Shown here one piece after another: positions 1-5,827 of a stretch of 9,053 nucleotides of DNA. The position numbers and the translations under genes are program-made. The notes below the pieces were generated by a model. The model was not told the origin of the DNA, searched no databases, and worked only from the letters and a program-made list of their open reading frames with translations. Positions within the stretch are counted from its first letter, which is position 1. Each line of letters begins with the position of its first letter. Source of the DNA: Archangiaceae bacterium (lineage in GTDB: Bacteria; Myxococcota; Myxococcia; Myxococcales; Myxococcaceae); contig JAHFDQ010000223.1 in NCBI GenBank assembly GCA_023248915.1, positions 1-9,053 of the forward strand, in the 5' to 3' direction.

Positions 1-240
1 GACTTCCTCCACTTCTCGCGGCTCTTCGTCACCGCCGGCGTCGGGTACCACGGCGGCCACTTCGAGATTTTGGCCGGAGGCGCCTTCACCCCTACGGTGA
101 CGAAGGAAGTGGGCGACAGCGAGGTCCGCGCCCAGAGCACCGACCCGGCCACCCCGGGGGGAATCATCGGCGTGGGCACCTATTCCTCGGGCGGGTGGGT
201 GGCCACGGCGGGCGTTCGAGGTAGCTTCGGGAACCCGTAA
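1..240 (+). CDS. C-terminal end of an outer-membrane beta-barrel protein, probably FadL/OmpP1 family (5' partial)
   Basis: Frame 1 is open from the first base to TAA at 238-240 and gives the last 79 residues of a protein whose start lies outside the window. The segment has alternating, aromatic- and glycine-rich beta-strand character (AGVGYHGGHFEILAGGAF, then GGWVATAGVRGSF). It also has a loop with VGDSEVRAQSTDP followed by a GVGTYSSG turn. From memory, a 'DSxVxQ...P...GxGxY' loop just before the last strand is typical of FadL/OmpP1 long-chain fatty-acid transporters; this is recognition, not an alignment. Such proteins sit in the outer membrane and admit hydrophobic substrates. The protein ends in FGNP rather than a terminal Phe, slightly unusual for an outer-membrane protein. 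The next gene follows after 17 nt, so co-transcription is likely. Another class of outer-membrane barrel remains possible. Confidence 0.6.
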   Translation, partial: DFLHFSRLFVTAGVGYHGGHFEILAGGAFTPTVTKEVGDSEVRAQSTDPATPGGIIGVGTYSSGGWVATAGVRGSFGNP

Positions 241-257
241 CGACAAGGGGGCATCGC

Positions 258-1151
258 ATGAGGCGGCTGGACACCATATTGCTGCTCGTTTCGGTCGCGG
301 TACTCGGCCTGGGCTGCCCGGTCATCATCTACCGCCCGCCCGACGGAGGCACCATCGACGACGTGCCCCCCGAGGAAGTTCTCATCTCGGTGTCGGGCAC
401 CGCGCGCGTGCACCCGCTCGGCGCCGCCTACCTCGCCGACGCGGGCTTTCCAGAGCCGGACCTGACCGGCGTGACGCTGCGCGTGGAAGAGCCCTTCCGG
501 GTCGCGCTGAATGACCCGCTCGGCGTCTTCGGCTCGGTGACGCTCGGCGACGCCGGCGCCTTCTCGGTCGCCAACGTGCGCACCGTGCTGGTGAATCTCG
601 GGGTGGGCGCGGGCATTCGGGACGAGACCGACGCGGGCTGCGGGGCGGACGGCGGCGCGGCCTGCGGACCCCGAGTCATCCGGTCGGCCACCACCCTCTT
701 CGACGTGGCGCTCGAGGGCAAGAAGCCCGACCAGGACATCGTCGGCGCCAAGGCCTGGGCGATTCCGGCCGAACTGCACGCGCGGCTCACCGCGGCCATC
801 ACCCCCGCGGTCATCCTGCAAATCAGCTCGAACCAGTTCTCGACGCTCGTGAATACGGGCTTCATCTTCGGCCAGGTGGTCGACACCGCCGGCGCGCCGG
901 TCGCGGGAGTCACCATCGAACCCAGCCCGTCGAGCCTTTCGCCTCAGTTCTTCTACCCGACGGCGGACCTGGGCTCGACCCAGGCGTCCACGTCCGCCAA
1001 CGGCTCGTTCATCTTCGTCCACGACGGCAGCGACGTGAAGCCGTTCAAGTTCAAGGTGGCCGGCCGGTCCGAGTACCTCACCCGGAACGGCGGCGCCGCG
1101 CGCGACGCCTGCCTCGTCATCACTGTCTTCCCGGGCCGGGTCGCTCCCTGA
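258..1151 (+). CDS. Lipoprotein with carboxypeptidase-regulatory-like domains
   Basis: This encodes 297 residues from ATG 258, preceded by a purine-rich AAGGGGG (245-251) at good spacing. Residues 1-20 form a lipoprotein signal (MRRLDT, hydrophobic VSVAVLGLG, then Cys20), so the mature protein should be lipid-anchored in the envelope; the -3 residue is Gly, not the ideal Leu. A first beta-rich module spans about 42-115. A second, about 203-270, has FGQVVDTAGAPVAGVTI and later STSANGSFIFV, the 'GxVxDxxGxPVxGVxV ... TxxxGxFxF' pattern of carboxypeptidase-regulatory-like (transthyretin-fold) domains. Between them is a small Cys pair (CGADGGAAC, 128-136), perhaps a disulfide. These domains usually serve in binding or as structural modules, and no catalytic residues are visible. 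The gene sits between an outer-membrane barrel gene and a phosphoesterase gene that overlaps its stop codon. Its substrate or partner is unknown. Confidence 0.85.
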   Translation: MRRLDTILLLVSVAVLGLGCPVIIYRPPDGGTIDDVPPEEVLISVSGTARVHPLGAAYLADAGFPEPDLTGVTLRVEEPFRVALNDPLGVFGSVTLGDAGAFSVANVRTVLVNLGVGAGIRDETDAGCGADGGAACGPRVIRSATTLFDVALEGKKPDQDIVGAKAWAIPAELHARLTAAITPAVILQISSNQFSTLVNTGFIFGQVVDTAGAPVAGVTIEPSPSSLSPQFFYPTADLGSTQASTSANGSFIFVHDGSDVKPFKFKVAGRSEYLTRNGGAARDACLVITVFPGRVAP

Positions 1152-1885
1152 AGCTGTTCGGCCTGGGCGACCCCCACCTTCCGTCCACCCGGCAAAAGGG
1201 CATGGACGTGTTTGGCTGGAACGACCATCCCGCCGCCCTGGGGCGCGCCTGGGACGCGACCGTCGGCGCCGGCGACGTCGTCATCGTGGCCGGCGACATC
1301 TCGTGGGCGACCCGACCTTCCGAAGTCCAGGAAGACCTGGCCTGGCTCGACGCGCGGCCGGGCAAAAAGGTGCTACTGCGCGGCAACCACGACTACTGGT
1401 GGGGCGATTCGTCCGCCAAGCTACGCAAGCTGTTCGCCCCCTTCCCGAGCTTCGTTGGCTTCCTGCAGAACTCCGCGGTGGTAGCCGGCCCCTTTCTCAT
1501 CGCCGGCAGCCGGCTGTGGACGACTCCCGAGGCCCCCGCCTTGCCCTCCGGTGAGATGGGCGATGTCGAGGCCCGCCCCGACTTCGTCGAGCGCGAGCGC
1601 AACCGCCTCGAATTGTCGATGAAGGACGCGGAAGAGAAGGAACGAGCCGGCACCGGTGGCCTCACCCGCGTGGTGGCGACCCACTTCCCTCCGCTGTACG
1701 CCGGCGGCGCCGAGACCGCCTTCTCGCGCACCATCGAGGCCTTCCGGCCCGCCGTCTGCGTCTACGGCCACCTGCACGGCCCCGGCATCGGAGCCGGCTT
1801 CACCGGCGTCCGGGCGGGCGTGCGCTACGTGCTGGCGAGCTGCGACGCCGCAGGCTTCTCGCCGGTCCTCCTGCTCGAGCAGTAG
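1148..1885 (+). CDS. Calcineurin-like metallophosphoesterase, probable CTG start
   Basis: This is a two-metal phosphoesterase of the calcineurin-like superfamily, 245 residues if started at CTG 1148. All core motifs are present: GDPH (D8, H10), VAGDIS (D50), LRGNHDYWW (N80, H81, D82), ATHFPP (H179) and YGHLHG (H208, H210). The GNHDYWW form resembles the predicted phosphohydrolase group COG1768, from memory. The first ATG in frame (1202) would remove the GDxH motif that binds the first metal. The frame is open upstream, and I found no ATG, GTG or TTG between about 1022 and 1202. CTG 1148 gives MKLFGLGDPHL, the typical N-terminus of this family, and overlaps the previous stop as CTGA. CTG 1154 is an alternative. 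No strong ribosome-binding site is visible, so translation may be coupled to the upstream gene. No signal peptide is seen, so it is probably cytoplasmic. Substrate unknown. Confidence 0.88.
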   Translation: MKLFGLGDPHLPSTRQKGMDVFGWNDHPAALGRAWDATVGAGDVVIVAGDISWATRPSEVQEDLAWLDARPGKKVLLRGNHDYWWGDSSAKLRKLFAPFPSFVGFLQNSAVVAGPFLIAGSRLWTTPEAPALPSGEMGDVEARPDFVERERNRLELSMKDAEEKERAGTGGLTRVVATHFPPLYAGGAETAFSRTIEAFRPAVCVYGHLHGPGIGAGFTGVRAGVRYVLASCDAAGFSPVLLLEQ

Positions 1886-1926
1886 CGGCCATCATTAGGC
1901 GCTTGCGGGGGCGTTCAGCTCTGCTA

Positions 1927-1974
1927 ATGCACCCGGGCGAAGAAGGCCGCACCCTTCTCGCTGAGCGCCTGTAG
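1927..1974 (+). other. Possible 15-codon leader ORF before the Fe-S oxidoreductase gene
   Basis: ATG 1927 to TAG 1972-1974 would encode MHPGEEGRTLLAERL. It lies in the 110-nt gap after the phosphoesterase gene. It is in the same frame as the oxidoreductase gene, whose ATG follows seven codons after the TAG. A bulged inverted repeat (1937-1946 with 1953-1961, 6-nt loop, one unpaired A) falls inside it. No ribosome-binding site precedes the ATG, so it may be chance. The TAG does show that ATG 1996 is the only usable start for the downstream gene. Confidence 0.15.
1937..1961 (+). other. Inverted repeat in the leader of the Fe-S oxidoreductase gene
   Basis: GCGAAGAAGG (1937-1946) can pair with CCTTCTCGC (1953-1961) to give a nine-pair stem with one bulged A and a CCGCAC loop. 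There is no following T-run, so it is not a classical intrinsic terminator. It could form an RNA hairpin in the leader or be chance in GC-rich DNA. Confidence 0.25.
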
Positions 1975-1995
1975 GCTCGCGCAAGCACCAACGAC

Positions 1996-4137
1996 ATGAG
2001 CCCCATCCTCGCCTCGCTGCTGCTCGCCGCCGGCCTGCTCTTCTTTACCGCCACGATGTACTGGCGGTTGCGGGTGCTGCTCGCCCTGAAGCCGGCCCAC
2101 CGGCTGGACCAACCGTCGTTGCGCGCCGAGGCCCTGGTGCTGTTCGGCCTGGGGCAGCGCCGCATGGTGGACCGCGAAGAGCGCGCGCCCGGCCTGATGC
2201 ACGTCTTCATCTTCGGCGCCTTCATGGTGCTGGCGGCCCGCACCGTGATGCTGTTCGTGATGGGCTTCTCGGAAGACGCGCTGCAGGCGCTGTCGACGCC
2301 CGGTGCGCCGCTGTGGGTGGCGCACCCGACCTGGGCCGAAGCTTACGAGTGCTACCTGGCGGTGAAGGACGTGGCGGCGCTCCTCGCCATCGTCGGCTGC
2401 GCCTACTTCACCTGGGTGCGCTGGCGGGTGAAGCCCGACCGCATGACGCCGTCCTGGGAGGCCTACCTCATCCTCGGCTTCATCTCGGGCCTGATGGTGA
2501 CCGAGTACCTGTTCGGAGCATCCCACCTGGTAGCCCAGGGCCGCGGCTTCGAGCCGATGGAACCGGTCACCTCGGCGCTGGCGGTGGCCATGCGCGGGCT
2601 GCCACCCGACGTCACCCACTGGGCGGGGGTGGCGGGCTTCTGGCTGCACCTGACCATCATTCTCGTGTTCCTCAACTTCCTTCCCTACGGCAAGCACTTC
2701 CACGTCATCACCGCGCTGCCCAACGTCTACCTGCAGCGGCTGACGGCGTCGGGCCGGCTCTCGACGCCCAACCTCGAGAAGGAAGAGTTCGGCTCGAAGA
2801 CGTTCAAGGACTTGTCCTGGAAGCAGGCGCTCGACCTCTATAGCTGCACCCAGTGCGGCCGCTGCCAGACGCACTGCCCGACGTACCTGACCGGCAAGCC
2901 GCTGACCCACAAGGGCGTCAACCAGGACCTGAAGCACTGGCTGTGGGACAACCAGCGGCTGGTCGTCACCGGGAAGAACGAGAAGGACGAAGCGGTCGAG
3001 CTGCCCTCGCTGGTGGGCGGCATTCTGAAGCCCGAGACGGTGTGGGCCTGCACCTCGTGCGCCTGGTGCGAGACCGCCTGCCCGGTGTTCATCGAGCAGA
3101 TTCCGCGCCTCATCGACATGCGCCGCCACAAGGTGCAGGTCGAGGCCGACTTCCCGCCCGAGCTGCAGCGCGTCTTCGAGGGCATGGAACGCCAGGGCAA
3201 CCCCTGGGGCCTGGGCCAGGACAAGCGCGACGAGTGGGCGGCCGACCTGGCGCTGCCACAGTGGGGCGACGGCGGCAGCTACGAGTACCTGTTCTTCGTC
3301 GGCTGCGCGGGCAGCTACGACGACCGGCAGAAGAAGGTCAGCCGCGCGATGGTGAAGATTCTGCGCGAGGCCGGCATCTCGTTCGCGACGCTGGGCGCCA
3401 AGGAAACCTGCCTCGGCGACAGCGCCCGCCGCGCCGGCAACGAGTACCTGTTCCAGACGCTGGCCAAGGCCAACGTCGAAGCGTGGAACGCGGGCGGCGT
3501 GAAGGCCGTCATCACCCAGTGCCCGCACTGTTTCAACACCCTGAAGAACGAGTACCCGGAGTTCGGCGGCAACTACCGGGTGGTGGCCCACGTCGACCTC
3601 ATCGCCGAGCTCGTCCGCGACAAGCGCCTGAAGCTGTCCAAGGCGCTGGCCGAACCGCTCACCTACCACGACCCCTGCTACTTCGGCCGCCACAACGGGG
3701 TGTACGACGCGCCCCGCGAGGCGCTCGCCGCCATTCCCGGAACGAAGCTCATCGAGATGCAGCGCAGCCGCCGTGAGTCCTTCTGCTGCGGAGCGGGCGG
3801 CGGACGCATGTGGATGGAAGAGCACCTAGGCCAGCGCATCAACCAGAACCGCGTCAACGAAGCGGCGCTGACGCTGGCGCACGCGGCCGACCCGAAGGTG
3901 AACTTTCCCAGCGCCACCAACCTTCACAAGCCGGGCCAGGTGGGCGAGTACAAGGGCCCGGGCAAGGGCACCGTCGCGGTCGCCTGCCCCTTCTGCCTCA
4001 CCATGGTGAAGGACGGCATCAACGAGACCGGCCGCGAAGAGACGATGCGGGTGAAAGAGGTGGCCGAGCTGGTGGCCGAGGCCCTCGAGCCCCGGGCAGT
4101 GGCGCCGGTCGAGGTCGCTCCGAAGGTTCCGGCGTGA
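1996..4137 (+). CDS. Membrane Fe-S/CCG-domain oxidoreductase, probable ETF:(mena)quinone oxidoreductase-like
   Basis: The protein has 713 residues and three parts. Residues 1-235 resemble a NarI-type gamma subunit, with five likely membrane helices (about 4-26, 66-90, 120-141, 152-175, 209-229). His69, His177 and His218 are heme-b ligand candidates. Residues 284-362 carry two four-cysteine clusters, CTQCGRCQTHCP (C284, 287, 290, 294) and CTSCAWCETACP (C352, 355, 358, 362), expected to bind two 4Fe-4S clusters. Residues 435-670 hold two CCG-type halves: C437/C472/C509/C512, and C561/C597-C598-G/C664/C667, as in HdrD/HdrB-like proteins. This architecture matches the membrane oxidoreductases proposed to take electrons from ETF during acyl-CoA oxidation and reduce menaquinone. 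That role is inferred, since no etfAB gene is in the window. ATG 1996 is the only in-frame start after a TAG at 1972. No clear ribosome-binding site is seen. Other HdrD-like membrane oxidoreductases are the main alternative. Confidence 0.9.
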   Translation: MSPILASLLLAAGLLFFTATMYWRLRVLLALKPAHRLDQPSLRAEALVLFGLGQRRMVDREERAPGLMHVFIFGAFMVLAARTVMLFVMGFSEDALQALSTPGAPLWVAHPTWAEAYECYLAVKDVAALLAIVGCAYFTWVRWRVKPDRMTPSWEAYLILGFISGLMVTEYLFGASHLVAQGRGFEPMEPVTSALAVAMRGLPPDVTHWAGVAGFWLHLTIILVFLNFLPYGKHFHVITALPNVYLQRLTASGRLSTPNLEKEEFGSKTFKDLSWKQALDLYSCTQCGRCQTHCPTYLTGKPLTHKGVNQDLKHWLWDNQRLVVTGKNEKDEAVELPSLVGGILKPETVWACTSCAWCETACPVFIEQIPRLIDMRRHKVQVEADFPPELQRVFEGMERQGNPWGLGQDKRDEWAADLALPQWGDGGSYEYLFFVGCAGSYDDRQKKVSRAMVKILREAGISFATLGAKETCLGDSARRAGNEYLFQTLAKANVEAWNAGGVKAVITQCPHCFNTLKNEYPEFGGNYRVVAHVDLIAELVRDKRLKLSKALAEPLTYHDPCYFGRHNGVYDAPREALAAIPGTKLIEMQRSRRESFCCGAGGGRMWMEEHLGQRINQNRVNEAALTLAHAADPKVNFPSATNLHKPGQVGEYKGPGKGTVAVACPFCLTMVKDGINETGREETMRVKEVAELVAEALEPRAVAPVEVAPKVPA

Positions 4138-4766
4138 GGCTGGCCGCGCTGGGTCTGGCGCTCGCCGCGACCGGAGCGGTCGGCGAAGGGCGGCCGACGG
4201 TGGCCGAACGGGTCGCCCAGGCGAGCCTCATCGCCGAGGTGAGCGTCCCGTTGAAGGCGGGCGAGCCGGCCGGCCCCGCGAAGCTGGTGCGGGTGTTGTT
4301 CCCTCCTGACTCGACGGTCAGCGAGCTTCCGGCCGACACCCTGGCGGTGTTTCCGGCGGGCAGCCGCTGTTGGAAGAAGGCGCTCGGCCGCGACAACCTG
4401 AAGGCGGTGCTCTTCCTGAAGGGAGACGTCGAGCTGAAGGCGCTGGCCGGCCCCGAAGAGGACGGCGGGCGCACGAGCGAGCTCCACCCCGCCTACGCCA
4501 AGCTGGTGGACGCGGTCGCGCAATCGACCCGCTGGCCCGAAGAGCGAATGCGCGCCGTCGGTGAGGCGGCGCTCTGGTCGAAGGAGAAGGCCGCCCTGAA
4601 GCAGAAGGCCAACCCCTACCTCCGGGCGCTGGCGGCGGCTTTTCTCGAAGCGCATGGCGCCGCCAAGGTGGTGGACGGCGCCTGGGGCAAGCCGAAGAGC
4701 GGAGCGAGGAAGAAGGCCGAGGCGCTGGCGAAAGAGCCCGTTCCCGAAGACGCCTGCGGCGGCTGA
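4134..4766 (+). CDS. Exported protein of unknown function, translationally coupled to the Fe-S oxidoreductase gene
   Basis: The frame is open from 3810, but the credible start is GTG 4134, which overlaps the upstream stop as GTGA and begins a signal peptide (MRLAALGLALAATGAVG). This gives 210 residues, with cleavage likely near residue 17. The part before 4134 is a shadow of the oxidoreductase gene. The mature protein starts with a compact module (about 22-100) with a VAERVAQASLIAEVSV strand and FPAGSRCWKKALG, ending in AVLFLKGD. The C-terminal half is Ala/Lys-rich and probably helical. There are only two cysteines (79 and 208), which could form one disulfide after export. I do not recognise a family, and no catalytic motif is visible. 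The overlap implies expression together with the membrane oxidoreductase, but an accessory role is only a guess. Confidence 0.82.
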   Translation: MRLAALGLALAATGAVGEGRPTVAERVAQASLIAEVSVPLKAGEPAGPAKLVRVLFPPDSTVSELPADTLAVFPAGSRCWKKALGRDNLKAVLFLKGDVELKALAGPEEDGGRTSELHPAYAKLVDAVAQSTRWPEERMRAVGEAALWSKEKAALKQKANPYLRALAAAFLEAHGAAKVVDGAWGKPKSGARKKAEALAKEPVPEDACGG

Positions 4767-4817
4767 TCTCCGGGGCCGCGGCCGGTAGCCGGACCTCAAC
4801 TTCCTGAGACGCGCCCG

Positions 4818-4845
4818 GGAAACTCGTGGCGACTCGCCTGTTTCC
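4818..4845. other. Inverted repeat GGAAAC / GTTTCC
   Basis: A perfect 6-bp inverted repeat, GGAAAC (4818-4823) and GTTTCC (4840-4845), is separated by 16 nt in the 175-nt gap before the repeat lipoprotein gene. It could be an operator half-site pair or a weak hairpin. There is no T-run. Apart from this and the ribosome-binding site, I see nothing clear in the gap. Confidence 0.2.
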
Positions 4846-4930
4846 AGGACCGGAAGGGACCGAACTCCATGGGGCTGAGCGCCTCGTGCGGCTGGCATGT
4901 GGGTTGCTGTACGCACCGGGAACTCACGAC

Positions 4931-4935
4931 GGAGA
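4931..4935 (+). promoter_or_regulatory. Ribosome-binding site deciding the start of the repeat lipoprotein
   Basis: GGAGA (4931-4935, followed by AAA) lies six bases before ATG 4942. This selects that ATG over the in-frame ATG 4897, which would put about 15 charged residues before the lipoprotein signal. Confidence 0.75.
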
Positions 4936-4941
4936 AAACCG

Positions 4942-5703
4942 ATGCGCATGGCACCCAGTGGACTCAGGTGGACCTTTCTAACGGCGCTCGGCTTCCTGGC
5001 GTGTGGTCCGCTGAGCCGGGAGGCAACTCCGGGGGAACACACTTCGGCGGGTCTGACTCAGCCGGTGGAGTGTGCCGGCTTCGGGGGGCTGAGCTGCCCG
5101 GCCGGGCTAACCTGCGTCGATGACCCTTCGGACTCCTGCGACCCGAACAACGGCGGCGCCGACTGCGCCGGAATCTGCGTCGACCCGGGCAAGAAAACCT
5201 GCGGCGGCATTGCCGGCCTCGGCTGCCCGTCCGGACAAACGTGCGTCGACGACCCTTCGGACTCGTGCGACCCGAACAACGGCGGCGCCGACTGCGCCGG
5301 AATCTGCGTCGACCAAGCCAAGCAGACCTGCGGCGGCTTCGCCGGCCTCGCCTGCCCTTCCGGGCAGACCTGCGTCGATGACCCCTCGGACTCCTGCGAC
5401 CCGAAGAATGGCGGCGCCGACTGCGGTGGCATCTGCGTCGACCAGGCCAAGCAGACCTGCGGCGGCTTCGCGGGGTTCGCCTGCCCTTCCGGGCAAACCT
5501 GCGTCGATGACCCCTCGGACTCCTGCGACCCGAACAATGGCGGCGCCGACTGCGGCGGAATCTGCGTGGTCCGGGCCACGCAGACCTGCGGCGGCCTCGC
5601 GGGACTCGCCTGCCCGTCCGGGCTGAGATGCATCGACGACCCTTCGGACTCCTGCGACCCGAAGAGCGGCGGCGCTGACTGCGGCGGAATCTGCGTGCCC
5701 TGA
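4942..5703 (+). CDS. Lipoprotein of five tandem 43-residue, six-cysteine repeats
   Basis: From ATG 4942 the product has 253 residues. Residues 1-21 are a lipoprotein signal (MRMAPSGLRWTFLTALGFLA, then Cys21). A short linker of about 21 residues follows. The rest is five copies of one unit: TCGG-x-AG-x-x-CPSGQTC, VDDPSDSCDP, NNGGADC-x-GICV, then a DQAKQ-like spacer. Each unit has six cysteines in fixed places (unit positions 2, 10, 16, 24, 33, 37), so about 15 disulfides are expected after export; the last unit is trimmed after GICVP. I have seen similar 'CGG...CPSG..CVDDPSDSCDP..GGADC.GICV' units in secreted proteins of bacteria and fungi, but cannot name a family or function with confidence. 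The conserved acidic DDPSD and DP-x-x-GGAD stretches could bind metal. It is probably a rigid, surface-exposed stalk or a binding protein. The gene has a 175-nt leader and seems to be its own unit. Confidence 0.88.
   Translation: MRMAPSGLRWTFLTALGFLACGPLSREATPGEHTSAGLTQPVECAGFGGLSCPAGLTCVDDPSDSCDPNNGGADCAGICVDPGKKTCGGIAGLGCPSGQTCVDDPSDSCDPNNGGADCAGICVDQAKQTCGGFAGLACPSGQTCVDDPSDSCDPKNGGADCGGICVDQAKQTCGGFAGFACPSGQTCVDDPSDSCDPNNGGADCGGICVVRATQTCGGLAGLACPSGLRCIDDPSDSCDPKSGGADCGGICVP
5068..5700 (+). repeat. Five direct tandem repeats, 129-bp period, coding
   Basis: The units are 5068-5196, 5197-5325, 5326-5454, 5455-5583 and 5584-5700 (the last shortened by the stop). The period is exactly 43 codons, so copy-number change keeps the frame. 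By hand count, units 3 and 4 agree at about 118 of 129 positions, with the changes partly silent and partly clustered at the unit end. The first unit is the most divergent at its start (ECAGFGGLSC instead of TCGGxAGLxC). The pattern fits in-frame duplication by unequal recombination or slippage, followed by selection on the cysteines. Confidence 0.95.
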
Positions 5704-5713
5704 CGAATTCGTC
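5702..5713. repeat. Perfect 12-bp palindrome at the end of the repeat lipoprotein gene
   Basis: GACGAATTCGTC is identical to its reverse complement and overlaps the TGA stop (5701-5703). It has no spacer, so it is more like a protein-binding site than a hairpin. It may be chance. Confidence 0.3.
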
Positions 5714-5760
5714 GGTCGCGTCCCGCCGCCTGGCCTCGGCATCTGAGGTGGGGGCCGGGT

Positions 5761-5773
5761 CGCGAGATTCGCG
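5761..5773. other. Short hairpin between the repeat lipoprotein gene and the next gene
   Basis: CGCGA (5761-5765) and TCGCG (5769-5773) can pair around a GAT loop. The stem is short and lacks a T-run, so a terminator role is doubtful. It lies upstream of the candidate promoter of the next gene. Confidence 0.2.
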
Positions 5774-5793
5774 CCGCTCCGAGCCAGCCTCCC

Positions 5794-5821
5794 TTCGCAG
5801 CGACGTGGGGCCGACTATGCT
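5794..5821 (+). promoter_or_regulatory. Candidate sigma-70-type promoter, possibly giving a leaderless mRNA
   Basis: TTCGCA (5794-5799) and TATGCT (5816-5821) are spaced by 16 nt, each matching four of six consensus bases. The -10 box ends six bases before GTG 5828, so transcription would begin at or next to the start codon. No ribosome-binding site precedes that GTG, consistent with leaderless translation. The match is modest. Confidence 0.35.
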
Positions 5822-5827
5822 CCGGGC

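Noticed and set aside
180..1022. A 280-codon open frame on the - strand opposite the first lipoprotein gene
   Set aside because: Arg/Gly/Asp-rich with no signal peptide or domain. It covers the junction of two supported + strand genes.
1924..3825. A 633-codon open frame on the - strand opposite the Fe-S oxidoreductase
   Set aside because: No domain is visible, and the + strand has all cysteine motifs of a known architecture. It is a GC-driven shadow.
3810..4133. N-terminal extension of the exported protein gene back to ATG 3810
   Set aside because: The extension is out of frame inside the oxidoreductase's conserved CCG domain and has Arg/Pro/Gly-rich noise. GTG 4134 begins directly with a signal peptide.
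4897..4941. Upstream ATG 4897 as start of the repeat lipoprotein
   Set aside because: It would add a charged segment before the lipoprotein signal and lacks a ribosome-binding site, whereas ATG 4942 has GGAGA at ideal spacing.
4869..5123. An 84-codon + strand ORF with a fair AAGGGA upstream
   Set aside because: It overlaps the lipoprotein signal and first repeat in another frame, and its product has no signal or motif. The frame of the gene from 4942 is strongly supported by its repeats.
5068..5700. CRISPR array or non-coding satellite
   Set aside because: The 129-bp units are contiguous with no unique spacers, keep one reading frame and encode conserved cysteines, so this is a coding tandem repeat.
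5120..5742. Other long frames through the 129-bp repeats on both strands
   Set aside because: Because 129 is divisible by three, a stop-free unit keeps every frame open through the array. Their products are simple Ala/Thr/Arg-rich repeats with no start signals.
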